From: JABDGR01 sp964561455
Lineage (GTDB): Bacteria; Verrucomicrobiota; Verrucomicrobiia; Opitutales; JABDGR01
Direction of reading: 5' to 3'
Assembly (NCBI GenBank): GCA_964561455.1
Contig: CAZLPS010000019.1
Span: 1 to 57,232 of the forward strand
Length of the DNA stretch: 57,232 bases
This document shows positions 9,701 through 15,364 of this stretch, piece by piece (position 1 is the stretch's first letter; each line of letters opens with the position of its first letter). The notes under the pieces were generated by a model, which worked only from the letters and a program-made list of their open reading frames with translations, searched no databases and had not been told where the DNA came from. A program made the position numbers and the translations under genes.

Positions 9701-12220
9701 TTTGTTCAACGGCACGCTGCCGGCAAGAATCGCGTTCACGGTGCCGTTCATGAGTTCGAAACTGACCGAGCTGGTCACGGTCGAGGTACCGGTGCCGGTG
9801 ATGGTGCCATTGCCGTCGAGGGTGACCTTCGCAAAGGAGTTGCTATGGCTGTCGCCGAGGTCGAATACGGCGGTGCTGCCGTTGACGGTCAGGGCACTGG
9901 CGGAGTTAATCGAACCGTTGACGCCAAGCATCAGCGTGCCGCCGAAAACGGTGGTGTTGCCCGTGTAAGTGTTGGTGCCATTCAAAATGAGAATGCCGGT
10001 GTGGGTGGCGTCGCCGACGGTGAGGCTGCCGTTCGAGAGCGCGCCGCGAAGCGTCGCCGTATCCACGTTGGCATCCACCTCATCCGAGTCCAGCGTGGCC
10101 GCGATATTGCCATTGGCCGTCACGAGCACCGTGCGGTTGCCGCCGCCGAGGTCAATTGCGTTCTTGAACAGCACATTCGAGTCAGCCGAGGGCGATCCGA
10201 AGAGCAGGGCGCTGCCGTCGGGGACAAAATTGCCGCTGGCCCATTTCAACTGTTGGCCGTTGGACAACCGGACACTGAGGTCGCCACCCTGGGCCGAGAA
10301 ACCGCCGTTGCCAGTCCACATCACGTCCGTGGAGGCAGTGCCCACATAACGGGTAAAATCACCGTTGGATTGGAGTACGCCGCCCGCGAGATTGATGCGG
10401 CTTTCGAAATTGATGCCGACGGTGTCTTGGGCCTGAAGCGCGCCACCGGTGATCTTGGTTTCGCCGGAATAGGTGTCCGCCCCGTTGAAGATGACGAGGC
10501 CGCTGGCGATGGTGATGTTCGCGCCTTGGCCGGCGGGAATATACGAACCAGTGCCGGCGTTGAGCAGCGTCTGGGCGCTGTCGTCGGAGATCGAGAAGCC
10601 GGCGGGATTGCCGCCAAAGGTAATCGTATTGCCGGTGCCGGGGTCGAGCGTGACATTCGAACCTGTCTGCATAAAGAGATCAGAACCGGCGCCGATGCCG
10701 GTGGTGCCATTGACCACCGATCCTTGAACTCCCGCCTGGCCCAAGCCCTGAATAAACTGATTATTATCAAATGTAGCGTTGCCCTGAATAATGAGCGAGC
10801 CGCCCTTGCGCACGAAAATCGCGCCACCCAAGGCGTTGCCACCACTGCCACCGAAGATCAGCCCGCTGGGGGTATAGCCTGAAGCACCCGTGCCGCCGCC
10901 GAAGCCGCCGGTACCACCCCCGCCGCCGGTGCCGTCCAACCCATTGGGCCGCGAACCACCATTGCTGGCGGGAACCGCCGGAATCGCCGGGCTGGTGGTG
11001 ATGGTAATCGTGTGTTCGGGAATCAGAATGGAATAAGCATTGACCATCGTGCCATTTGTCAGTGTCACGGTCGTGTTCGCGATGGGGGAATTGAGCCCGG
11101 TTTGCAGGTTGGTAACGTTTCCAGTTGTCGGGTCGTTATAGACTTGGCTGTAGGAAGCCACAATATCCTGCTGGGTCGTTTGGGCGGCAATGGCCGGAGT
11201 CCCGGACGTTGCGGTCAACCCTGCGCCGCCGCCGCCAATGCCACCGGAACCGCCGGAGCCACCACCAGCGCCGAAGCCGCCGAGGCCACCATTGCCGCCG
11301 CTACCGGCGTCACCGCCCGCTGCGCCACCGGAGAATGCGGAACCACTCCAATTAGCGCCACCCGTGCCGCCATTGCCGCCATTGCCGCCGGGGCCACCAC
11401 CCAAGAAATCACTGCCGGTGCCGCCGTTGCCGCCCGTGCCGCCACCACCGCCGAGACCAATTTGACCGGAAGCCAGGGCTTGGTCAAACGTCACCAAGGC
11501 CGTAATCGCATCCGCTTCGGAAATGACCGCATTGGCAATCTTCCCCAACAAACCAGCGCCGACATTGAGGGTAAAGGGACTGGCGTCGTCCGCCGCTTCT
11601 TCGGTCAGCAAGTCAACGAGACCGAGGGTGGCCGTGGTCACACCGAGAATCAGGGAGGGGCTGCGATCGCCGCCGTTGCCACCCGCACCACCGTTGCCAC
11701 CCGCACCGCCAAAGCTGTTGGTTCCATCAACCCCGCGCAAGCCCTTGGTGCCTGTCGTACCACCAATGTCCACGTAGATGAATTGGTCGGGCGTGTAACC
11801 GCTGGTTGCTTGCGCGGGAACGGTGCCGTTATTGAAAAGGTTATTCAGCGTACCGCCCGTGTTGCCGACGCCGCCCGCGCCGCCTACGACGGTGTCCGAA
11901 ATGAAGCTGACGTTGTTGAGCGTCACCGAGGCTCCGGAATTAATAAAGATTGCGCCGCCCATGCCCGCGCCGCCGCCGCTGCCATTGCCGCCGGTCGTCG
12001 TAAAGTTCGACAGCACAGCATTGTTGACGGAAAGGTTGCCGGCCTCGACGAAATAGCCCGATTTGCCCCCGCCATCCACATTGCCGGAGACGGTCTGGCT
12101 GCCGCCCGTCTGGATGGTCATTTGCGCGTGGGCAAAGGCTGGCAAAAGCAGCGACGCACCGAGGATCATGCCAGCAATTTTCGGGAAACGGAGACGGCGG
12201 AGCATAGTGGAGGAGTTCAT
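3782..12220 (-). CDS. Giant autotransporter with Gly-rich segment, beta-strand repeats and C-terminal barrel
   Basis: The 2812-residue secreted protein starts at the ATG at 12220; the frame is open upstream to 12487 but has no sensible N terminus there. Residues 1-33 form a signal peptide ending AFAHAQ; an alternative ATG lies at 12205. Next comes a Gly/Asn-rich GGNGGTGG region up to about residue 470. Then follow many autotransporter-associated beta-strand repeats (NTYTGLTNITAGTL-type), including about nine units of ~103 residues with the marks ILAG-IPLNKTT, LDLGANHSDTVGIVTL and SSNVTVNG. The last ~280 residues form an autotransporter beta-barrel with alternating strands, ending in GLSFSF; a terminal Phe is the usual outer-membrane assembly signal. 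Expected role: type V self-secretion of a long beta-helical fibre, probably adhesive. Nearly all of the sequence is Asn/Thr/Gly/Ser-rich. No catalytic motif or protease cleavage site was recognised. Confidence 0.9.
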   Translation of the reverse strand: MNSSTMLRRLRFPKIAGMILGASLLLPAFAHAQMTIQTGGSQTVSGNVDGGGKSGYFVEAGNLSVNNAVLSNFTTTGGNGSGGGAGMGGAIFINSGASVTLNNVSFISDTVVGGAGGVGNTGGTLNNLFNNGTVPAQATSGYTPDQFIYVDIGGTTGTKGLRGVDGTNSFGGAGGNGGAGGNGGDRSPSLILGVTTATLGLVDLLTEEAADDASPFTLNVGAGLLGKIANAVISEADAITALVTFDQALASGQIGLGGGGGTGGNGGTGSDFLGGGPGGNGGNGGTGGANWSGSAFSGGAAGGDAGSGGNGGLGGFGAGGGSGGSGGIGGGGAGLTATSGTPAIAAQTTQQDIVASYSQVYNDPTTGNVTNLQTGLNSPIANTTVTLTNGTMVNAYSILIPEHTITITTSPAIPAVPASNGGSRPNGLDGTGGGGGTGGFGGGTGASGYTPSGLIFGGSGGNALGGAIFVRKGGSLIIQGNATFDNNQFIQGLGQAGVQGSVVNGTTGIGAGSDLFMQTGSNVTLDPGTGNTITFGGNPAGFSISDDSAQTLLNAGTGSYIPAGQGANITIASGLVIFNGADTYSGETKITGGALQAQDTVGINFESRINLAGGVLQSNGDFTRYVGTASTDVMWTGNGGFSAQGGDLSVRLSNGQQLKWASGNFVPDGSALLFGSPSADSNVLFKNAIDLGGGNRTVLVTANGNIAATLDSDEVDANVDTATLRGALSNGSLTVGDATHTGILILNGTNTYTGNTTVFGGTLMLGVNGSINSASALTVNGSTAVFDLGDSHSNSFAKVTLDGNGTITGTGTSTVTSSVSFELMNGTVNAILAGSVPLNKTTGGVVTLTNANTFSGNTNISGGILSITNNLALQNSTVNITSGQLLFTGITDASVGALAGNTPIVLENDSSSPVALSAGSDNSSTNYSGTLSGNGSLIKTGTGTLTLNGTNTFVGGTEVSAGTVSLFGGSALADTSPVTVDANGTLIVNNSEEIGSLSGAAGGSVQLGSNVLLTINNSANTTFSGVISGATGNVTKINSGILTFDGANTYAGDTLITAGTLAESANGSISDSSNLTVNGTTAVFDLGANHSDTVGIVTLDGNGSITGTGTSALSSTTEFDVMNGTVTAILADSHGVGPLIVPLIPSSGIPLNKTTAGLVTLAGNNTYTGLTNITAGTLFLSSTGFIASGSNVTVNGATAQLDLGANHSLDTVGIVTLEGNGLISGTGSSALGSTTEFDVLNGTVTAILAGAGIPLNKTTTDLVTLSGNNTYTGLTNITAGTLFLSSTGFIASGSNVTVNGATAQLDLGANHSLDTVGIVTLEGNGLISGTGSSALGSTTEFDVLNGTVTAILAGAGIPLNKTTTDLVTLSGNNTYTGLTNITAGTLFESATGFISDSSNLTVNGATAQFDLGANHSDTVGIVTLQANGSITGTGSSALTSTTEFDLMNGTVTAILAGTNIPLNKTTTSLVTLSGNNTYTGLTNITAGTLFESATGFISDSSNVTVNGNTAQLDLGANHSDTVGIVTLDGNGSITGTGTSALTSTTEFDVKNGTVTAILAGANIPLNKTTTGLVTLSNSNTYTGLTNITAGTLFESATGFISDSSNVTVNGNTAQLDLGANHSDTVGIVTLDGNGRITGTGTSALTSTTEFDVKNGTVTAILAGANIPLNKTTTGLVTLSNSNTYTGLTNITAGTLFESATGFISDSSNVTVNGNTAQLDLGANHSDTVGIVTLNGNGSITGTGNSTLTSTTRYDVMNGTVTAILAGTGIPLNKTTNGTVTLTAANTFTGNSSVTGGTLALGNTLALQNSTLNITGGNLAFVLNITSANIGGLAGNIAIDLDNNNSTAVALTVGSDNATTSYSGGLSGNGSLTKVGTGNLSLTGNDTFTGNTEVSAGTLSLSNGNALSDVSPVTVDANGTLVVNSSETIGSLSGAVGSQVVLGGNVTLAANNSANTTFSGVMSGNTGSFTKTNSGTLTLAGANTYGGTTLITAGILAESATGSLADTSALTVNGTTAVFELGANHSDTVGIVTLDGNGVINGTGNSTLTSNNSFQVLNGTVNAILAGTGFLTKSSNGTVTLNGNNTYTGPTNITAGTLVISANASLASSQVVSVSSGAEFQVNNNSTIATLNTKGLISGTSTLTANTYNLNDGAQINTNLGAGNVVSNGNVGINAFLASTNISIQTGNMTLQGKDLLNHSAAVNITAGADLILGNGDATIATLSGDGNVTQNAFSLNVTSGGSYTGTANSTGTLESSGGNLTLGNTSNSTFASGTNVDNNSTLIVNGTLTTNTTTVSNGTLFVNGNLTTPDVNVTSGGTLGGHGNISGNVTDTGGITSPGNSPGILHVAGNYTEAGTLLIDVGGLVGGPGNNPDGWDQVIVGGNTVISPVATLSLNKFSPAFEPAKGDTFKIISGAPGSISGHFGTFVTNFTNDMVFDISTGELIGTGLLAATTGSNIANAFTGLNSNQLGMLSQLQVADHQYAGGDLLRLLLNNPGATQQVFNQSSPEAYAGFTDYTIRVTRSYLDAARAMSPLVASGNFSLFAGYSGYQGGSDSSKSQADYKLSAPGAVAGARVTVPHNISLGVYGGYDTGTVDSTYLHSTVTGNVFGGFATLDPLKDHRLIASASFSYGDFKTHGQRNTFSGLSYFSGANSNDFTGTLGLQYAVVQQPKYSIVPELGLAYSSSHVDGFSESNPTDTAQALQVHGQNDSSFRLEGTLSGMYVVTTAFDVNAHVGVAHDFERTSRDVTANVVGEPTSFKVRAPGMGDMEYTIGVGANYYITKALRLHADYEAGFSPDSTVSNTFSAGLSFSF
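6890..9000 (-). repeat. Tandem ~309-bp coding repeats within the autotransporter
   Basis: Seven to nine units of about 309-312 bp encode the ~103-residue repeat. The units at roughly 7173-7481 and 7482-7790 are nearly identical, and those at 8091-8402 and 8403-8714 appear identical. Divergence increases toward both ends of the array. This pattern fits growth by unequal crossing-over, with recent duplications in the centre. The low divergence explains why long spurious frames appear on the opposite strand. Confidence 0.85.
8091..8733 (-). repeat. 312-bp tandem duplication, apparently exact
   Basis: By eye, bases 8091-8402 match 8403-8714 without a difference. A further 19 bases of the next unit (8715-8733) also match before divergence. 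The base just before the first copy's homologous block differs (GGCCCG versus GACCCG), which marks the left edge. The copies encode identical 104-residue units in frame, so copy number can change without breaking the reading frame. Confidence 0.85.
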
Positions 12221-12777
12221 GAGATAATCGTTAATTGTAAAAGATTTGTTCCAGTGACAGCTAAAGCAAAACGCCCAATCTGAACAAGCTAAATAATCTG
12301 AATTCGATGGAATTTTACCCCAATTTATTAACATTTTCATTTTCCAGGTACGGCAAAGGCGATTTTGGCTATTCCATCGGGTATATCTCCCTCTCAAAAT
12401 ATGGTTGTCTGCCAAAGGCTGCATCGGGAGGTTATTAACAAAGTTATTAACAAAACCCCCAGAAAACTCGCCTTCAAACGTAATCAAGCATAAGTAAACA
12501 CCCTATTATTCAGCCAAAAACCCTGTAGCAATCCGTCGATTTGCCAATCCTTCGACACCCCTGCGTGGATGCTCTTAAACTGGGCCCGTTTTTGGGGTTC
12601 GCTTTTAGAATTTGGGCCAAAATACTGCACCTGTACAACTTGGGGCCTTTACGGAGGTTGACAGGCGCGGGCCGTTCAGTTTCCGCGCCGGCCTTTACCT
12701 CGATTCGCAGAGGGGCTGCGTTTTGGCTGTGCGTTGATGCGGTCACCGCACACTTAAGAAAATCGCCTCGCTCACGG
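12221..12777. other. AT-richer leader and upstream region of the autotransporter gene
   Basis: Bases 12221-12530 are markedly more AT-rich than the flanks and hold three TTATTAACA elements (see 12431-12454). This is the likely promoter region of the minus-strand autotransporter gene, but I cannot assign -35/-10 boxes reliably. Bases 12530-12777 are GC-richer and contain no supported gene. Short frames at 12510-12992 (minus) and 12541-12828 (plus) lack family features and overlap the neighbouring membrane-protein gene. Confidence 0.5.
12431..12454. promoter_or_regulatory. Tandem palindromic 12-bp element upstream of the autotransporter gene
   Basis: GTTATTAACAAA is repeated exactly twice in tandem (12431-12442 and 12443-12454). 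Each copy contains the odd palindrome GTTA-T-TAAC. A third TTATTAACA lies at 12327-12335, about 105 bases closer to the start codon at 12220. The spacing of 12 bp puts the two palindromes slightly more than one helical turn apart, as in paired operator sites. The binding factor is unknown, and the link to the autotransporter gene is inferred from position only. Confidence 0.4.
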
Positions 12778-13233
12778 CTACAGCCACCCATGGCTGGTGA
12801 AAACTGTGCCAATGAGGTAAGAGCATAAATTGGCGGCGATGACCGCAATCCAGTCGCGGATGCGGTCGGCACGCTTGATTTCCGGAGTGTGGAACGCCAG
12901 CGCGAACAGGGCGGCTTCGCCCAGCGCCGCAAATGTTTCGGCAATCGGGATATAATATGGCGAATTGAAGCCGATGACCAACGGCATCGCAACCACCACG
13001 ATCGGATAGGAACAGGCCGTCAGCCAAAAGCCCGCAACCAGCCGGCGTTTGAAGGAGTGCGGGCGAGACAAGCCGATGAGCAGCACCGGCGTCTCAATCG
13101 CAATGGAGAAAAAGTAGCCGGGGATGAGAAATCGCCACAGATCGGCCGAACTTGGCGCAACATCCGCGACGGGCCGGAGGTCGGCGAGCGGCAGGAGCGA
13201 AATTCCGTGGAGCATTTGGGCCAGGCCGGTCAT
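12778..13233 (-). CDS. Small polytopic membrane protein, unknown function
   Basis: The 151-residue protein has about four hydrophobic helices, for example PIVVVAMPLVIGF and WIAVIAANLCSYLIGTVF. It begins at the ATG at 13233 (MTGLAQMLHGISLLPLADL). The frame is open further upstream to 13392, but that part lies inside the preceding gene and looks like shadow coding. Its ATG overlaps the preceding gene's TGA (ATGA), so translational coupling is likely and the two proteins probably act together in the inner membrane. I recognise no catalytic motif. Confidence 0.7.
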   Translation of the reverse strand: MTGLAQMLHGISLLPLADLRPVADVAPSSADLWRFLIPGYFFSIAIETPVLLIGLSRPHSFKRRLVAGFWLTACSYPIVVVAMPLVIGFNSPYYIPIAETFAALGEAALFALAFHTPEIKRADRIRDWIAVIAANLCSYLIGTVFTSHGWL

Positions 13234-14291
13234 AGCAACCTCAAGAGAAAGGAGGCTTCGGCCAGAACGTGGGCGATGGCGACCGTGAAATAGACATCGC
13301 GGGTCAGGGGATAATTGACGAGAAACGCTCCCCAAAGGAACAACACGATAAAGAGGCCGGCGATGCCTGTCGCCGTGACGAACCATTTCCATCCGACGGA
13401 GCGGCGCGACAGGGGCGCGTCCATTAAATCCCAGGGGCGCGCGCGCATGGCGACGAGCGGAATGGCGACGAGCCAGACGGCATAGTGAATCATTTCCAAA
13501 AACGTGTGGGTGGCCACCAACGCATGGGAGGAAATTCCCGTGAGAATTTCTGCGCCGGCGTGGCGGGTGATGCGCAAAGTGAGCATATCATCGCCCTCAA
13601 GTGGCGGCGCGTGAATCAGCCGCCACCAGAGGAGCACCAGCAAACCCGGTATCGCGAGCAGGCAGCGGCGGTAAGTGCGCAGCCAGGCTGGACGGCGGCG
13701 GGCGATTTCGCGGTCGAGGAACCACAGGGCGATCAACGGATGCAGGTAGACGATGCCGATGTCCCAGGCAGCGGGATAGGCCCACACGCCGCTGACGAGG
13801 AGAAAGCCGACGGCCATGGGAAGCAGCCAGGGGTTCGGCAGCGCGACGGCAGCGTCCGCAGTTGCACCGCGAACTTTTTGGCCGTTGCGCATGGCGACGA
13901 GCGAGGCAATCCAGAGCACCAGCGCGCTGTTCCACAGGGCCGAGGCATTGGAAATCGTCGGGCCATACCAATCGTACTGGCGGCTGAGGATGGGAATGGA
14001 AATGAATGCGGCAGTGAGCGACAAGGTTCCGATAATCGCCGTGAGATAATAAACGCGCAGGGGACCCCAGCGCGCAGGCATCCGGGAGAGGAAGTAGCGC
14101 AGCTCGATCCAATTGTGCGGGCCGGCGAAGAGAAAAACCGTGACGATGGAAAACTGTAGTGGCACAAACCCGGCAAAAACTGCGGAAAGCACAATGACCG
14201 CCAACGCAACCGCTCCAAAACGCGCGGCAGACCGGTCCGCGGGCTGGCCGGCGGCGGAAAAATTGGCGGTGGAAATGGCGGCTTCGGACAT
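13230..14291 (-). CDS. Polytopic inner-membrane protein, unknown function
   Basis: The 353-residue protein has roughly 8-9 membrane helices. Conserved-looking polar residues sit next to or inside helices: GPHNWIELRYFLSRMP near residue 75, IVYLHPLIALW, HTFLEMIHYAVW and a C-terminal AHVLAEASFLLRLL. Several intramembrane histidines suggest metal or heme ligands, loosely reminiscent of Brp/Blh-type proteins, but this resemblance is weak. The ATG at 14291 is preferred to a TTG 36 bases upstream. The stop overlaps the start of the downstream small membrane protein by 4 bases, so the pair is probably one functional unit. Confidence 0.7.
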   Translation of the reverse strand: MSEAAISTANFSAAGQPADRSAARFGAVALAVIVLSAVFAGFVPLQFSIVTVFLFAGPHNWIELRYFLSRMPARWGPLRVYYLTAIIGTLSLTAAFISIPILSRQYDWYGPTISNASALWNSALVLWIASLVAMRNGQKVRGATADAAVALPNPWLLPMAVGFLLVSGVWAYPAAWDIGIVYLHPLIALWFLDREIARRRPAWLRTYRRCLLAIPGLLVLLWWRLIHAPPLEGDDMLTLRITRHAGAEILTGISSHALVATHTFLEMIHYAVWLVAIPLVAMRARPWDLMDAPLSRRSVGWKWFVTATGIAGLFIVLFLWGAFLVNYPLTRDVYFTVAIAHVLAEASFLLRLL

Positions 14292-14333
14292 GGGATTTAG
14301 GCGCGAAAGAGGGAATGAATCGTACAATTAGAA

Positions 14334-14424
14334 AGAGGGCGCAGCAAGACTGCGCCCCTACGTTGGTTGCGAGGTCGAATATTCATTGGCGCGAACGCAG
14401 GGGCGCAGGCTTGCTGCGCCCTCT
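14334..14424. repeat. Long inverted repeat, 26-bp arms
   Basis: The arms at 14334-14359 and 14399-14424 are inverted copies with one mismatch, separated by 39 bases. Each arm itself contains GGGCGCAG...CTGCGCCC, so nested hairpins can form. It lies between two minus-strand genes (small exported protein upstream, membrane pair downstream). No T-run follows on the minus strand, so it is not a simple terminator. It resembles the other long inverted repeats in this window in architecture but not in sequence. Confidence 0.7.
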
Positions 14425-14476
14425 TACCTCCCATGGTTCGCCGATTCATTTAATTATTCTAAAAACTTTCATCAAA

Positions 14477-15061
14477 TTACTTCTGGCCGGTGACGGGCGG
14501 TTGCTTGAGGAGGGCCGCGAGCAATTCGCGGGAGACGACGATATGCACGTTGGTGCCGTCCTCAACAACTTTGACCGTCACATGGCCGGCGACTGTCGGA
14601 GGATGGCGCACGGAAGGCGGGGCGATATCCCCCTGCGCCAAACTTGCCGTCAGCGCCAGCAACCCGATCATCGCCATCGCCATGGCCGGGGCTTTCAGTA
14701 CTCGTTTCTGCCGAAAGAGATGCAAGCCGCCGAAAATAAGGGCGGCGCTGAGGGCAACCGCGGCGATGGCGGAGGTTCCCGGGGAGCCGTCCAGGAAATC
14801 CACGAATGCCGCGACTGGCGTTGCCGGCGGCGAATTGGTAAGGAATTTGCGGGGGATTTCGACGACCGTTGGCGTGCCCGCGCCGGCTTCGGTGAGTTCG
14901 ATGAAGACGGAGGCGGTGGTGGGCGTAAGGACGGATTTGTCCGGCGCCGAGGCAGCCGCGGGTGAGGGAGCCGGCTTGGAAGCCTGGGCGTGAAGGCCGA
15001 GCGAGGAGGTCAACAGGATTGCGGCGAACAGGCCGGCGAGGGAGATGCGGGGGAGTTTCAT
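14477..15061 (-). CDS. Small exported protein with internal membrane helices, unknown function
   Basis: The 194-residue protein begins with a signal peptide (MKLPRISLAGLFAAIL...LGLHAQ, about 26 residues) and a Pro/Ala/Ser-rich stretch. A middle segment reads FGGLHLFRQKR after a hydrophobic helix near residue 125, and a second helix (MAMAMIGLLALTASLAQ) follows. The C-terminal 50 residues are polar and strand-like (VAGHVTVKVVEDGTNVHIVV). The GGLH-aromatic-basic ending of the first helix also appears at the C terminus of the protein encoded at 19761-20612 (GGLHYFSRPRR), which suggests a shared anchoring element. No family is recognised. Confidence 0.65.
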   Translation of the reverse strand: MKLPRISLAGLFAAILLTSSLGLHAQASKPAPSPAAASAPDKSVLTPTTASVFIELTEAGAGTPTVVEIPRKFLTNSPPATPVAAFVDFLDGSPGTSAIAAVALSAALIFGGLHLFRQKRVLKAPAMAMAMIGLLALTASLAQGDIAPPSVRHPPTVAGHVTVKVVEDGTNVHIVVSRELLAALLKQPPVTGQK

Positions 15062-15364
15062 GATGGGAAGCGGGTTTTGAGTTGCGGAATTAGGAAATGG
15101 GAGCGCACGGGCCGCGAAGCGGCCAGATGAAAATAGCCGTGGGCTTCAGCCCACGGAACCAGACATATTCGAAGCCCTGCGTCGCGTAGCGACGCTTGAG
15201 CGCAGCCCACGGTTCCAGTTCAAGCGTCGCTACGCGACGCGGGCCCAGGGCGCACGTCCCATCCGTGGGCTGAAGCCCACGGCTATTCTCAAACCTCGCT
15301 ACGCGAGGTAATGCTGATGATGCGAACATGGAGGAAAGAAATAAAAGTTGTTCAAGTTTGCCGA
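15062..15364. repeat. Nested perfect inverted repeats in a 300-base gap
   Basis: This gene-free gap holds two nested perfect inverted repeats. The outer arms are 15132-15157 and 15262-15287 (26 bp each); the inner arms are 15179-15199 and 15220-15240 (21 bp each). The outer arms are also self-palindromic (CGTGGGCTTCAGCCCACG). A short CTCGCTACGCGAG palindrome follows at about 15296-15308. Together the bases could fold into a large cruciform or RNA structure between the HAF gene at 15365-17617 and the small exported-protein gene. No reading frame here looks real. Confidence 0.75.

Noticed and set aside
7049..10882. Long plus-strand open frames opposite the autotransporter (for example 7049-8377 and 9599-10882)
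   Set aside because: They are shadows of the repeat-rich minus-strand gene. Their translations are monotonous Gly/Val/Ala strings that repeat with the same 103-codon period.
12431..12454. Replication origin or DnaA-box cluster
   Set aside because: TTATTAACA differs from the DnaA box TTATCCACA at two central positions. There is no dnaA, dnaN or other origin gene nearby, and only three copies exist.
12510..12992. Minus-strand 160-codon frame before the small membrane protein
   Set aside because: It overlaps the membrane-protein gene in another frame and shows no hydrophobic pattern, signal or family motif.
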